Made by a program: the position numbers and the translations under genes
Notes under the pieces: model-generated
Database searches by the model: none
Seen by the model: only the letters and a program-made list of their open reading frames with translations
What the model was told of the DNA's origin: nothing
In this document: positions 10,351 to 20,706 of the stretch, in pieces
Layout of the letters: the number at the start of each line of letters is the position of its first letter
Numbering within the stretch: position 1 is the first letter of the stretch
Assembly (NCBI GenBank): GCA_018257865.1
Contig: JAEUBA010000037.1
Location: 232,476 to 296,475 of the forward strand
Origin: Stereocaulon alpinum
Lineage: Eukaryota; Ascomycota; Lecanoromycetes; Lecanorales; Stereocaulaceae
Direction of reading: 5' to 3'
DNA length: 64,000 nt

Positions 10351-12138
10351 TTAGACACCAGAATACACAGCGCTGACCATCCTCCCACACTCCACTCTCT
10401 GCTCCATACTAACGTTCCTCCCCCCGATAATTACGCGATGTCTTGGCGTAATTTGGAATCTGTGCTCTTCCTTTCGCTTCGCGCGCTCTTTTTCTGCGAC
10501 GGAGTCTAAAGGTGCTATATAACCTGGCACAGAGAGGTTATTTCGTCGCCCCATACCGAGCTGGTAGTACTCATTTCCGCCCCACCATACCACGTCGGCG
10601 CCCCAGTTGGTGTCGTTGCGAGAGTCTGTGGCTGAGGAGGTACCGGCGTGGACATGTGTGACGTTATCCATTGTAGCGCTCGCATGTGTGCTACCGACAG
10701 AAAGGCGCTTTAACCGGATAGGGATGGCTGTGTTGTTTGTCTCGTCCCACTCAAAGAGGCCGCTGAGGGCTTTTATCTTGACAGGAGTACCTTGGTGGTG
10801 AGTCCAGCGGCCTGTACCGAGTGTGCCTAGAATTCCTTGACCGCACGCCCAAGTATCGGCAGTGACACGTCCGAGGCCTATCCTCTGATTGGGATCTTCG
10901 CCTGGTTGAGCAACTCGGGTTGCGTCGACGGTGAAGAAGGAATTCGCGCCACCAGCGGAGACTGAGGTGACGCTCGGTAAGAGATTGGTGCCGGCGTAGA
11001 GTCTGGAGATAGGCAGGAGAGATGGGGCGTCGACATAAGGAGCTTCCGCATTCGGGTCGAAGCCGAGTTGACCGGAAGTGTTGTCACCAAAAGAAAATGC
11101 ACGGCCTTCTTTGTCCAGAGCTAGGGAGTGGTAGTCGCCGGCTGCTATTGCGGCTATTTGAAATCCACGCAGAGTTGTAATCTCGTGCGGCATGTCATAA
11201 GGACCTGGTGGTCGCGTTGTCCAGCTCAGACCTGGGACTCCCATCTCTCCACGGGAAGGAAACTCTTCGCTGGAGGCGGCAGCGCTGAAGAGGCGGCCAT
11301 TGGACGTAAGGAGTAATAGATGTTCCAGACCGGACCTGATGGACGAAACCTTTTCCCCCCAACCCATGTTCTGTGGTTCTATTATGCGGTAGCTGACTTT
11401 CGCCTTCGAGCTCCAAAATGGTATCCACGAGCTTTCCGGAAGCTTAGCGCCCCTGGCTTGATCTTCTTGCGACACAGGTAGAGAGTAGACTTTCCCATCC
11501 AAGGCTAAACCTATGATCCTGTCTCTTGATATTTCGATTGACCTCAGACCTTTTCCCTTCAGTGTAGCCACTGGCTCCCGAACATTCTTCGAATACCCAA
11601 TCCCCCATTGTAATAAGTCCCCATTCTCAGTGACAGCGGCACCAAAATGCCTGTCCAGCTTTACATCTCTTAACAGCAGCCCGTCAAAGTATGGTATCCT
11701 CCTCGGCTGTTTTATATATGCTTCGTTTGAATCCGGCGCTACCACTCCTCCACTGTTCGAACCCCAAGCATAGAGACCAGGATTCTCCCAACTGCGCTTG
11801 ACCTGTAGATGCTGCGAGCTGATCACATCACGATTTTGTTCCTTTGATAGTCCCTTCGTTTTCCTCGGCTTCTCGATCGTGATCTCGACAGGAGCAGGAG
11901 GAGCTTCGGCGTGTAGCTCTCCAAAGCCTAGCCGTCTCGAGCTGTGGAAGATGGCTGTACCGGCGCCCAAACCTAGGACGCTGTAGATCAGGATCCTGTA
12001 ATTGCGAAGGCTATCGTGTTGGGAGCTCTGGCTACTATGTTGTCGACGCTGGTACGCAGATGAACCCGATAAAGTACTTCTCCGAGCTGCTCTAGGGATT
12101 TCTTTGAGGACGCGGGAAGTTGATCTCGTGCTCTGCAT
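10351..12138 (-). CDS. FMP25: Fmp25-like mitochondrial RCC1-repeat protein
   Basis: This is a single-exon gene of 595 codons. The N-terminus (MQSTRSTSRVLKEIPRAARR) is Arg/Ser-rich with no acidic residues for the first 15 positions, as in a mitochondrial presequence. A single hydrophobic segment (YRILIYSVLGLGAGTAIF) follows near residues 47-65, suggesting an inner-membrane anchor. The rest carries RCC1-type beta-propeller blades: LYAWGSNSGGVV, LLQWGIGYSKN, AFSFGDNTSGQLGFD, WACGQGILGTLGTGRW and VVWWGGNEYYQLGMGRRN. This architecture matches yeast Fmp25 (Ylr077w), reported in respiratory complex III assembly. The start was taken at the ATG that gives the presequence; an in-frame ATG 26 codons upstream would precede it with a hydrophobic tail-like stretch and is less likely. 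It is divergent from the Rpa34.5 gene. Confidence 0.8.
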   Translation of the reverse strand: MQSTRSTSRVLKEIPRAARRSTLSGSSAYQRRQHSSQSSQHDSLRNYRILIYSVLGLGAGTAIFHSSRRLGFGELHAEAPPAPVEITIEKPRKTKGLSKEQNRDVISSQHLQVKRSWENPGLYAWGSNSGGVVAPDSNEAYIKQPRRIPYFDGLLLRDVKLDRHFGAAVTENGDLLQWGIGYSKNVREPVATLKGKGLRSIEISRDRIIGLALDGKVYSLPVSQEDQARGAKLPESSWIPFWSSKAKVSYRIIEPQNMGWGEKVSSIRSGLEHLLLLTSNGRLFSAAASSEEFPSRGEMGVPGLSWTTRPPGPYDMPHEITTLRGFQIAAIAAGDYHSLALDKEGRAFSFGDNTSGQLGFDPNAEAPYVDAPSLLPISRLYAGTNLLPSVTSVSAGGANSFFTVDATRVAQPGEDPNQRIGLGRVTADTWACGQGILGTLGTGRWTHHQGTPVKIKALSGLFEWDETNNTAIPIRLKRLSVGSTHASATMDNVTHVHAGTSSATDSRNDTNWGADVVWWGGNEYYQLGMGRRNNLSVPGYIAPLDSVAEKERAKRKEEHRFQITPRHRVIIGGRNVSMEQRVECGRMVSAVYSGV

Positions 12139-12464
12139 TCTGAACAGAGTTGACAGCGCTCTGGCCCTTGGCCTGTTGTATCGAAAATAAACAAGAACCC
12201 AGTACTCAAACAGCAACAGTAATAACTTGGGTGTCCACGTCAGAATGGGTGGTGCTCTGCTGCCGACTTGACAAAGCCAATGGGCTCAAACATTGAACAT
12301 GCGCGTCACCACTTACAATGCCAAGCATTATTATCGATAACAACCTTATAAAAGTTTTGGTAAATGTCAATCGCACAACGGCTTTCCCGCGCTCCGGAGC
12401 TCAATCCATGCTCAATTGACAGGCGTGCTGCCCGCAAAGTTGAAAGTTACTGGGGACGAAAATA
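12139..12464. promoter_or_regulatory. Divergent promoter region Fmp25-like / Rpa34.5
   Basis: This 326-bp gap lies between two outward-pointing genes. A CCAAT motif occurs in the segment around 12276-12282 (agccaatggg). No other element can be named with confidence. Confidence 0.45.
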
Positions 12465-14369
12465 ATGACAGCACAAAGGCCCACATCTTCCTTGCCGGCG
12501 AGGAAGCCCAAAGCCACAGCCCCGAAGTCCAGGCCTGCAGCGAACCCGTTTCGAAGCGCCGAATTTGTGGAAGACTCAGACGTTTCTGAGGGAGCAGAGA
12601 CCGAAGCGTTGAAGAAGAAGAAAGAGTCAAAAATCACTACATCAGCACCAGTAACGTCGAAGCCTGTACCACCAAGAGCGAGAACCTCCACTTCCAAGCC
12701 TTCAGAGAGACGCACGTCCCCCAGCCAAAAATCCTCGAAAGACAGTTCCAGTGGAAGTTCAGATGATAGCGGGAGCGAGGCGAGCTCGTCATCTCAAGAA
12801 GGGAGCCTATCATCTACAAGGCCCGAGCGGAGTGCTGCTCGATCAGTTCAACCTAAACCTTCACATGAACCATCCGTCGAAAAGGCGCAATTGAGCAAGT
12901 CGAAGACTAATATGACAAATTTGACGAAAGAAATCTCAAGCCAAAGTGAGAGCGAAGGAGACAGCGAGAGCAGTCAAAGTGGCAGCGAAAGCGAGTCTGG
13001 GAGTAGTGACCAGACCTCTCTACATAGTCCAAGAAAGAGAAGCCCAATACGAAAGCCTACCTCCAAACAGTTCGCTGTCCCCTATGAACCGCCATTCGGG
13101 TTTGAAGCCTCGTCTATTGCTATACATCCATCATCTAAAGCTGCAGAGCTATTCTCGCCTACTAATTTGGTAGGGAAAGAGATATGGCATATCACGGCTC
13201 CAGCTTCCGTACCTATCGGTTCGATCAAAGAAGTTCCGATACAGAATATACAATCCAGAACATCTATCATGTCCTACAAAGGCGCAGATTTTGGCTTAGT
13301 ACCAGAAATGGGTGCTGAAGCTGCCAGCAGTCGGGCCTTGCTACTTTCATCTACTCAGACAAGTGACTATAGAATATCTGCATCTAAGATCACCAACACA
13401 TTGCATTTACAACAGATCATGAACCTTCCAATTCACACTATTTCCTCTGCCAAATCCTCACACCAAACAGGATCAGCGCCTGAGCCCTTAAGAGAGGCAC
13501 CTCGTCAGCAACCGGAAGGCTTGAGAATGCGATACCATCCATTCGGAGCGTCCGATGATTCTGACTCTGAGGTGTTACCTGAGAATGCAGTGGAAGCACC
13601 GCAGTTCCGCGTTCCAAACCCTGCCGAGACCTCTCCAGCTAAGAAGAGGAAGCGAGCTGAGAAGGATACCGCTATAGAAGTCATGGACGCCTCACCTACT
13701 GAAATGAAGACAAAAAAGCGGAAGACTCAAGGTGAAGCCGCCGGCAATGGTGCAGACACTGCTATTGACGTAGACGCCACCGACAATCAAGAGTTACCGG
13801 AAAATGCGCCGAAAGACAAGGCTCACAGCTTGACAAATGGCACCACCTCACACGCCCCTAGCAGAAACGGTATACTACCACAGCAAACGGAGGAGGCCCA
13901 ACATGAGAAGAAAAAGAAGAAGAAGCACAAACCCCTCGAACAACCTCTAGCACCCATCTCAGCCCTCCCCTCCGCAATAGCAAAAGAAGCCGAAACAATC
14001 GTGCCAGAAGAAGTGGTGGACGGTGCCTCAGCAATCGACATAACCCACTCAGAAGTTAAGAAAGCGAGGCGCAGAGAAGAGAGACGGAAACGGAAGGAGG
14101 CTGAGCAGGAATCTCAGGGCGAGCCAACTGGAAAGCAGAACGGTGTTGTGACGGATGTGAAGTATCGTAGGAGTGAGTCGAGAGAAGAGGAGGCTCAGAT
14201 GGTTACCCCTAAGCAGAGCTCGCCGCAGAGAATGCAGGGTGTAGTGAATGGCGGATCAGGTTCGGTTCAAGTGTCTAGTCAGACGTCCCAAAGACAGGAG
14301 ACGAAGGAGGAGAGAGCGAAGAGGAAGGAGGAGAAGAGGAGGAAGAAGATGCGGATGGGTAGTGCTTGA
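12465..14369 (+). CDS. RPA34: RNA polymerase I subunit Rpa34.5 (A34.5 family)
   Basis: This is a single-exon gene of 634 codons. The first 200 residues are low-complexity, rich in Ser, Glu, Lys and Pro. The A34.5 core follows (about residues 205-330). It includes FGFEASSIAIHPSSKAAELF, GKEIWHITAPASVPIGSIKEV, TSIMSYKGADFGLVPE and ASKITNTLHLQQIM, matching the dimerisation-module subunit that pairs with A49 in RNA polymerase I and supports rRNA transcription in the nucleolus. The C-terminal half is basic and disordered, with Lys/Arg blocks (KKKKKKHK, KEERAKRKEEKRRKKMRM) typical of nucleolar proteins. It is longer than yeast Rpa34 (233 residues) because of these extensions. The start ATG is preceded by only short out-of-frame openings. 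Confidence 0.85.
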   Translation: MTAQRPTSSLPARKPKATAPKSRPAANPFRSAEFVEDSDVSEGAETEALKKKKESKITTSAPVTSKPVPPRARTSTSKPSERRTSPSQKSSKDSSSGSSDDSGSEASSSSQEGSLSSTRPERSAARSVQPKPSHEPSVEKAQLSKSKTNMTNLTKEISSQSESEGDSESSQSGSESESGSSDQTSLHSPRKRSPIRKPTSKQFAVPYEPPFGFEASSIAIHPSSKAAELFSPTNLVGKEIWHITAPASVPIGSIKEVPIQNIQSRTSIMSYKGADFGLVPEMGAEAASSRALLLSSTQTSDYRISASKITNTLHLQQIMNLPIHTISSAKSSHQTGSAPEPLREAPRQQPEGLRMRYHPFGASDDSDSEVLPENAVEAPQFRVPNPAETSPAKKRKRAEKDTAIEVMDASPTEMKTKKRKTQGEAAGNGADTAIDVDATDNQELPENAPKDKAHSLTNGTTSHAPSRNGILPQQTEEAQHEKKKKKKHKPLEQPLAPISALPSAIAKEAETIVPEEVVDGASAIDITHSEVKKARRREERRKRKEAEQESQGEPTGKQNGVVTDVKYRRSESREEEAQMVTPKQSSPQRMQGVVNGGSGSVQVSSQTSQRQETKEERAKRKEEKRRKKMRMGSA

Positions 14370-14665
14370 GCTTGGGAGATGCCATTTAGCACTGAAACGC
14401 TTTAGCTGGAACATATGCAAAGGGTGTTTGCCATAGACACTGAAGTTGCTTGGGAGTAGAACATCACGATCATGTAAGACGTGAAGCTTACAGGAAACCA
14501 CCCTAAGAATGATGTCAATGCTTTGGCTCTATACTCTCTATCAAGCCCACGTCTAGCAACATCGTCCTACTCATAATGTCTATGTTCGTGTTCGTCCCTC
14601 ATGCCTCATCTCTCATCTTGTCCTCACCAACTTCGACCCATCTACATCCCTGTCAAGACTCGCAT

Positions 14666-16287
14666 CTACTTCTTAACCAACAAACTAGTCCCACTCATCT
14701 CCTCCGGCTGTCCCAACCCCATAACCTCAAGCAGCGTAGGCGCCACATCCCCCAACACCCCCTCCGTCTTCTTCAAGCTCCACCCCGCCGGCGCATTCGC
14801 CATAATAAACGGCACCTTATTAGTAGTATGGCTCGTCTTCGGTTTCCCCTCCTCATTCAACATTTCCTCCGCATTGCCATGATCGGCCGTCACGAAAAGC
14901 ACATATCCTTCTTTCTTGCAGGTCTCGTAGACTTGGCCGATCGCGGCGTCGGTGGCTTCGCAGCCTTTGATGGCCGCTTCGTAGACGCCGGTGTGGCCTA
15001 CCATGTCTGGTGGGGCGAAATTGTTCATGAGGAATTCGTGCTTGTGCTCTGAGATGCGCTTGCAGAGTTGGTCTGCTACGCCTGCGGCGCTCATTTTGGG
15101 GTCGAGGTCGTAGGTTGCTACTTTGGGGGAGGGGACGAGGTCTCGGTCTTCGCCGGGGAATTGCTTTTCGACGCCGCCGTTGAAGAAGAATGTTACGTGG
15201 GCGTATTTCTCTGTTTCGGCGACGTGGCATTGTTTGACGTCTTTCTTGCCGAGATATTCGGCGAGCACGTTGCCCATGTGTTGGGGTCGGAAGGCGATGG
15301 GGAAGGGGTAGTCGGTTTTGTATTGGGTCATTGTTGTTATGGAGATGTTCTTTGGGTACGGGAAGTCTGGTTTGGGGGAGCGGTCGATGTCTCCCATGAG
15401 CTGGGTCACTTCGCGGACGCGGTCTGAGCGGTAGTTGAAGAAGAAGAGGGTGTCATTGTCTTTCACTCGGGCTTCTTTGCCGCCTACTATAATAGGCTTG
15501 AGGAACTCGTCGTTCTCGCCTTTTTCGTATTTCTCCTTTATTGCGGCCACCGGGTCGGTTGATTCCATGCAGTCTTTGCCTTCACCTATACAGACTCCTT
15601 CCATTCCTATCTCAACACGGTCCCATCGCTTGTCTCGGTCCATTATAAAGTAGCGGCCGACGACCGTCGCGGTCTGGCCGATGCCTAGCTCTTTATACTT
15701 GTCTTCTAATTCTTGCAGGTAGCGAGCACCAGACTTAGGATCTGTATCCCTGCCGTCGCCGAACATGTGAACATAGACCTTGGGGACGCCAATCTCTTTT
15801 GCAACCTGTAGTAGAGCGAAGAGGTGCTTGATGTGCGAGTGAACTCCTCCGTCGGAGACCAGTCCCAATAGATGTAACCGTCCATTGCCATCCTTCGCTC
15901 TTTTGAAGCAATCCGTAAGTGTCTTGACCTTGTTCAACTCGCCCTTCTTGATGGTCTGATCTATCCGGACAACATCTTGCCAGACTACTCTTCCAGCTCC
16001 AATGTTCAAATGCCCGACTTCACTATTACCCATAAGGCCTTCTGGCAGTCCCACAGCTAGCGACGAAGCCTCGAGCTCGGTGTAGCCTTGTGTTGTCTTG
16101 GAGCCTTCTTTCGCGAATTCGTCCATGACCGGAGTCTTTGCGGCGGCGATTGCGTCGCCATCTTTGGGTGATTTCTCGGTAGGAATGCCCCATCCATCGA
16201 TGACAACTGATGAAACATCAGCAGCTATGGATTGATATCAACAGGGGCAATTGTACTTAGCACTGCCTTTTGATCAACTTTGACCAT
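14666..16287 (-). CDS. gpmI: 2,3-bisphosphoglycerate-independent phosphoglycerate mutase
   Basis: This glycolytic enzyme interconverts 3- and 2-phosphoglycerate. Filamentous ascomycetes use this cofactor-independent, metal-dependent form of the alkaline-phosphatase superfamily. Exons are 16287-16257 (31 nt, MVKVDQKAVL) and 16206-14666, joined by a 50-bp intron (GTACAA..CAG). The join gives LIVIDGWGIP, whose Asp is a metal ligand. Further signatures are the nucleophile serine in GLMGNSEVGHLNIGAGR, SDGGVHSH, FGDGRDTDPKSG, FNYRSDRVRE, HVTFFFNGG, NFAPPDMVGHTG (metal Asp and His) and FVTADHGNAEEM. The product is about 523 residues, the normal length, ending in SLLVKK. The first exon is tiny and its start was set by the intron join. 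The promoter is shared with Med9 and contains a transposon-like element. Confidence 0.93.
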
Positions 16288-16296
16288 TCTGGGATC

Positions 16297-16316
16297 TTGT
16301 AGCCTCGAGGCTACAA
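16297..16316. promoter_or_regulatory. Perfect 20-bp palindrome beside the phosphoglycerate mutase start
   Basis: The 20 bases beginning TTGTAGCCTC and ending GAGGCTACAA equal their own reverse complement. The site begins 9 bases beyond the A of the minus-strand start codon at 16287, so it is probably in the 5' leader or core promoter. It could be a dimeric factor site or, if transcribed, a hairpin in the leader. Function is unknown. Confidence 0.6.
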
Positions 16317-16486
16317 ACTGATAGCGCGCACACGCAGACTAGGCTCCTAATATAGTAGAGAGGCTCTTTGAGCTCCTGATGTGTGAAATTTTACCCAGGC
16401 TTGAGCAGTGGTGTGGTCAATGGATGTCGCCGAGAGGATAGAAATCTGACGTGGTGGGATGGGAGGGGCCTTTTCTCCGTCGGAGA

Positions 16487-16615
16487 ATTTAGCAATTTCA
16501 AGACTCTTGCAAAAGCTTGGCGTTTTTCTCCCGGTATCTCCCCCCACTGCATTCTATATAGAAACTTTGATAAATATTTAAATATTAACCTATTATCGAA
16601 TTTGAAGCTATAAAA
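16487..16615 (+). repeat. Left terminal inverted repeat of the MITE-like element
   Basis: This arm is the reverse complement of 17001-17131 with only a few differences, mostly a short indel in the AT-rich inner third. It begins ATTTAGCAATTTC and ends near GAAGCTATAAAA. Confidence 0.85.
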
Positions 16616-17000
16616 TATTATAATTAGGTAAATATAAAGTCCTAGCGATATATTATAGACTAATTCTTAGTATTATAGGTCTTCTACCGCCCCTCCTACG
16701 CCCCCCGTTCCTTTACGACGCCTCTCCCTATAGTATACCTTACCGCCCTATTAACTTAGCTACTAAATTAAAAGCTATAGTTCTCCTATATAGTTATTAG
16801 CGGCCTAATACTTTAAATAAGAGGTTATATTACTACTGCTCTCAGCAGCCTATTCCTCCTTAAATATAACCTTTATATTTTTTTAGCGGTAGGGGGTTTA
16901 GCGCTGGGGCTACTAGTTAGGGGGGTCGGCGACAGTAGGGGTAGAGGGTCTAGATTAAGTAGAAGGTATTATAATACTACTATATTCGTATTTAGGACGT

Positions 17001-17131
17001 TTTATAGCTTCAAATTCGATAATAATAGGTTAATATTTTAATAATTATTAAAGTTTCTATATAGAATGCAGTGGGGGGAGATACCGGGAGAAAAACGCCA
17101 AGCTTTTGCAAGAGTCTTGAAATTGCTAAAT
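17001..17131 (-). repeat. Right terminal inverted repeat of the MITE-like element
   Basis: This is the inverted partner of 16487-16615. It ends GAAATTGCTAAAT at 17131. The outer 80 bp are essentially identical to the left arm, while the inner AT-rich part has a 3-bp insertion and scattered changes. Confidence 0.85.
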
Positions 17132-17285
17132 AGTCCGCTTTCGCGCCAAGGCTCTGAAGCTCCTAGAGAAACGCCTTGAGCTCCGCAACCTATACTGGTG
17201 ACTGTAACTGTCAAGGCTTTCCCACGTATTTTGACTACTTATTTTAATTGAGAGCTAGCGATTTAGACCCAGTTCGCACAGCAAG

Positions 17286-17702
17286 ATGCCCATAGCAACA
17301 ACCCCCAATCCTTCACAAACCGCAAAATCGCTCCCCCCACCCCAAACATTCGACATCCTCCCACCCCTCCACGCCCTCCTTTCCCGCCTCCTCCTCCCAA
17401 ACAATGGCGCTGACATCTCCACACCCTCACCAGACACAATAACGCCCATCACGCCAAAAGACCTCGCAACGGCTGCATCGAGCATCACAGCTAAGATTCA
17501 AAAGGCAAGGGTCGCTGTGAGGGAATTGCCAGGTGTGGAGATGGGTATTGAGGAGCAGGAGGATGTTATTAGGGAGTTGGAAGGGGAGGTTAGGAGGTTG
17601 AGGGGTGTTAGGGAGGGGATTGCGAGGGGGGCTAGGGATGGGATGAGGAAGTTGGCGGAGGAAGGAGGGAGGGGGAATGCTGCAAGGACGGAGGAGACGT
17701 GA
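17286..17702 (+). CDS. MED9: Mediator complex subunit 9 (Med9)
   Basis: This is a single-exon gene of 138 codons. The segment FDILPPLHALLSRLL, followed by ITPKDLATAASSITAKIQKARVAVRELPGVE and a predicted coiled coil (EEQEDVIRELEGEVRRLRGVREGI), matches the fungal Med9 family of the Mediator middle module. That module bridges regulators and RNA polymerase II in the nucleus. The first 20 residues are Pro/Thr-rich and variable. The size is normal for fungal Med9. The MITE-like element lies about 155 bp upstream, and the divergent neighbour is phosphoglycerate mutase. Confidence 0.8.
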   Translation: MPIATTPNPSQTAKSLPPPQTFDILPPLHALLSRLLLPNNGADISTPSPDTITPITPKDLATAASSITAKIQKARVAVRELPGVEMGIEEQEDVIRELEGEVRRLRGVREGIARGARDGMRKLAEEGGRGNAARTEET

Positions 17703-18233
17703 GGGGACTCTTGTGACAACTTGGAGATTCAAGCACCACCAGGAAAGCGGCCGCGCTGGAGTCGAGTCTACAACAAATCGCACGGCCTAAGATGTGGGCC
17801 AGCGATGGGAGGACTTCCATGGTGAGACACAGTGTCTGGCTGACCTTCGGTGGACTTTTACCAGGTCTATCTTGGAGCATCTAGGGACTTACCCGATACT
17901 GTGGATGTTTGGCAGAATGCTACCAGTCCATAAGCACTCGCAAGCGTTTAGAAGGATTTACGACATTGATACGCAACGAACATGGGGCAGACGAACTTTG
18001 GACCTCATACTTTGTGGACGTCCGAGACTTTCAAGTCAGAGACTACGATTGTTATGATGAACAAGCGCTAGTGGATACAAAGATGTAGACTGAGACCGAC
18101 GCTATGCTTGTTGAAGCAGGAAATTGTTGAAAAGGGTATCACCCTTGCTTTTCCCTTCCGTAGTTGATAACGCCTTGGAACACCATGCAGATGTGTGGAA
18201 CAAATGCAAATATCCGCCCGCTGTATACATTAC
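17703..18233. other. Convergent intergenic region Med9 / serine hydroxymethyltransferase
   Basis: This 531-bp region between two convergent genes should carry both 3' UTRs. An 87-codon open frame at 17794-18057 has no recognisable motif and I do not support it as a gene. Confidence 0.4.
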
Positions 18234-19773
18234 TTAGACCGGCAGGGGGAAGGTGCCAGCCCAGCTCGCGATTTCTTTCTTCAGCTCGTTGATTTCTTGA
18301 ATCTCACCTCCGGCAACCTTGGCCTTGAAGTCTTTGAGCTTGTTGGCTTCCTTTGGCAGGCTCTTCTGTACGTCTTTGCAGATGCCGATGCAGGTATCGA
18401 TGTAGCGGGCGATCCGCTTGAAGTCTTCCTCACCCATTCCACGGGTTGACATTGCCGGGGCACCGATGCGAATACCGCACGGTGATAGAGCAGATTTGTC
18501 GCCTGGGATCGAATTCTTGTTGCACGCTATGTTCACCTGTTCGAGGACGGCTTCCACGCGAGCACCATCTAGAGACTGCTGCCTCAGGTCCAGAAGCACC
18601 ATATGAGAATCTGTACCGTCCGCAACCAGCTTGTAGCCTAATCTCTTGAACTCAATTTCGAGAGCCTTGGCGTTCTTGATCACTTGCTCCTGGTACTGCT
18701 TGAATTCCGGTGTCATAGCTTGCTTGAGGGCAACCGCCAGTGCTGTGATTGTGTGATTGTGGGGGCCACCTTGGTGGCCGGGGAAGACCGAGAAGTTGAT
18801 CGGCCCTTCCAGGTCGTAGAGGATTTCCTTTCCGGTCTTGGCATCGGACTTTCTGACGCCCTTGCGGTAGAAGATCATGGCGCCTCTTGGGCCACGGAGC
18901 GATTTGTGAGTAGTTGTTGTGACTATGTCAGCATATTCGAAGGGAGATGGAATGACGCCGGCTGAGATCAATCCGGATATATGTGCCATGTCAACTACAA
19001 GGTATGCACCACAGAGATCCGCGATCTCACGCATACGCTTGTAGTCAATCAGACGGCAGTAAGCCGATGTACCAGCCACGAGAACCTTCGGCCTGTACAT
19101 AAGAGCGTTCTCTTCAAGCATCTCATAGTCAATAATGCCAGTTTCGAGGTTGACCCGGTAAGGGAAGGTTTCGAAGTACGTTGATACGGCGGAGATTTTC
19201 TTGGCTGGTGTCTGGTATCCGTGGCTCAAATGTCCACCATGAGGAAGGTCGAGACCCATCAGTCTCTCGTGTGGTCTCATGATTGCCTGATAAACTTGTA
19301 GATTGGCTGGACTGCCGCTCAATGTCTGGACATTGACACCCCATTTCTCTTTGTCAAGTCCAAAAGCCTTCAAAGCACGAGCTTGACATGTTAATTCGAT
19401 TGCGTCAATGAATTGGTTGCCACCGTAGTATCTCGCTCCTGGGTAACCTTCCGAGTATTTGTTGGACATTGGCGAACCCAATGCATCGAAGACAGCTCTG
19501 GATGTGAAATTTTCGGAGGCGATTAGAACGATGGATTCCCGTTGTCGTTGTATTTCTTGTTTCTGGATCACGCGAATCAGTCTCAATGATGACCATGTTG
19601 AGTGCGATGACAGACCATGATTCCAGCAATCTCGGGATCTGTGTCTATCAAAGAGTTGTGCATGATCTAGAAACGGCGGTCAGTCCATCTTCGCAGGAAA
19701 ACGACGTTGATTGTTTGAAACTTACGTCCTTGTGGGACTCTGGCAGAGCGTAAGTGACACCCATATCACCCAT
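18234..19773 (-). CDS. SHM2: Serine hydroxymethyltransferase, probably cytosolic
   Basis: This PLP enzyme converts serine and tetrahydrofolate to glycine and 5,10-methylene-tetrahydrofolate in one-carbon metabolism. Exons are 19773-19726, 19666-19616 and 19562-18234, with introns of 59 and 53 bp. The second intron uses a weak GTCTGT donor, but the join restores GIMKQEIQRQRESIVLIASEN. Hallmarks are the SPMSNKYSEGYPGARYYGG substrate loop, VVDMAHISGLI and the PLP-lysine motif TTTTHKSLRGPRGAMIF, plus FPGHQGGPHNHTITALAV and GIRIGAPAMSTRGM near the end. The product is 475 residues and the N-terminus (MGDMGVTYALPESHKD) lacks a mitochondrial presequence, so I infer the cytosolic isoform. Confidence 0.94.
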
Positions 19774-20706
19774 GATTGCTGCGTTGTCTTGTGTCTTGGG
19801 GGGGAGGTGGCGGTTTTGGTGGTATGGGGATAGGGTTGTATGATGAGAGGATGAGACGAATTGGGATTTATTTGCCCCACATCTGCTTTGGACCCTCGAA
19901 CTACCGTATCTCCGGACAGGCCCCGAGTACGGCCGCTATGACATTTCTAGAACTAGCTTAGTCGCGCGATGATCGCCCAGCCTTGGGATGTAAATGCTAA
20001 ACATGTAGATCATCTATACGACGACGTACCTAAAGGTTTTCGCCGCTGTTTCGACAGGGTGCAGATCAATGCTCATTGCGCATACCACGCCACAGTCAAC
20101 GGCTTCGTTTTGGAAGAACGAATATAGCATTGTTAGCGGCTGCAGTCGATGGGCATTACAAAGAAAGACAAATCACTGGGCTATGCTTCTGTATTGTATT
20201 CCACTGCAAGTCTACCTTGGATTAGATTCTGAAGCCTGCATCAGAGATAGCTGTGGAACAACATATCGATTTCATCAAGACATTCTATCCGTGTATGAAG
20301 AACTCAATCATGCATCGCGCTCAATCTCGTAAATGGGTATCAATCTGTTGAAGCGCCGGATACCATCTGATATACATTCCACCCCTCCAAGTCCTACCCA
20401 GTCGGCAGACACTAGCTGCATGACTTGTCGTTGCAAAAATCAAACGCGCGCTCAATAGTGCAGTAACAACAAGGAAGCAAAGCATGCGGCAACGCCAATT
20501 CCAGCCATATCGTGTCCTGTAGGGTATCCGTCCTCATTCGTCGTAAATGCCTCAAACAATCTGTCCAACGCCCAAGCCCGCTTGTGCAACCATCCCGAGG
20601 TTCGAAAAGAAAGAGGTCAAACGTGTAACAAGACATCAATGTTTCAGCTGACAACGATCGCCAACATCAGCATTATAGCCGAGTAGCTGTAGAATCATTA
20701 GCTGTG
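19774..20706. other. Intergenic region upstream of serine hydroxymethyltransferase
   Basis: This 933-bp region holds the hydroxymethyltransferase promoter and the 3' flank of the next minus-strand gene. A G-rich block (19796-19830) lies just upstream of the start codon on the plus strand, so the leader is C-rich. Open frames at 19776-20332 and 20412-20654 show no family motif. No repeat is seen. Confidence 0.35.

Larger units (their letters stand above)
16487..17131. mobile_element. 645-bp inverted-repeat (MITE-like) element
   Basis: A left arm (16487-16615) and a right arm (17001-17131) are near-identical inverted copies of about 130 bp. The ends read ATTTAGCAATTTCAAGACTC in both. The arms include a shared GCGTTTTTCTCCCGGTATCT block, an AT-rich inner part and a few small indels. 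The 385-bp centre is TpA-rich with few CpA or TpG, as after repeat-induced point mutation, and has no open frame. A non-autonomous DNA transposon (MITE) fits, as does a decayed foldback element. I could not define a clear target-site duplication. It lies between the divergent phosphoglycerate mutase and Med9 genes, about 200 and 155 bp from their start codons. Confidence 0.8.

Noticed and set aside
14576..15427. Plus-strand open frames of up to 158 codons
   Set aside because: They lie antisense to the phosphoglycerate mutase coding sequence, whose family motifs are unmistakable.
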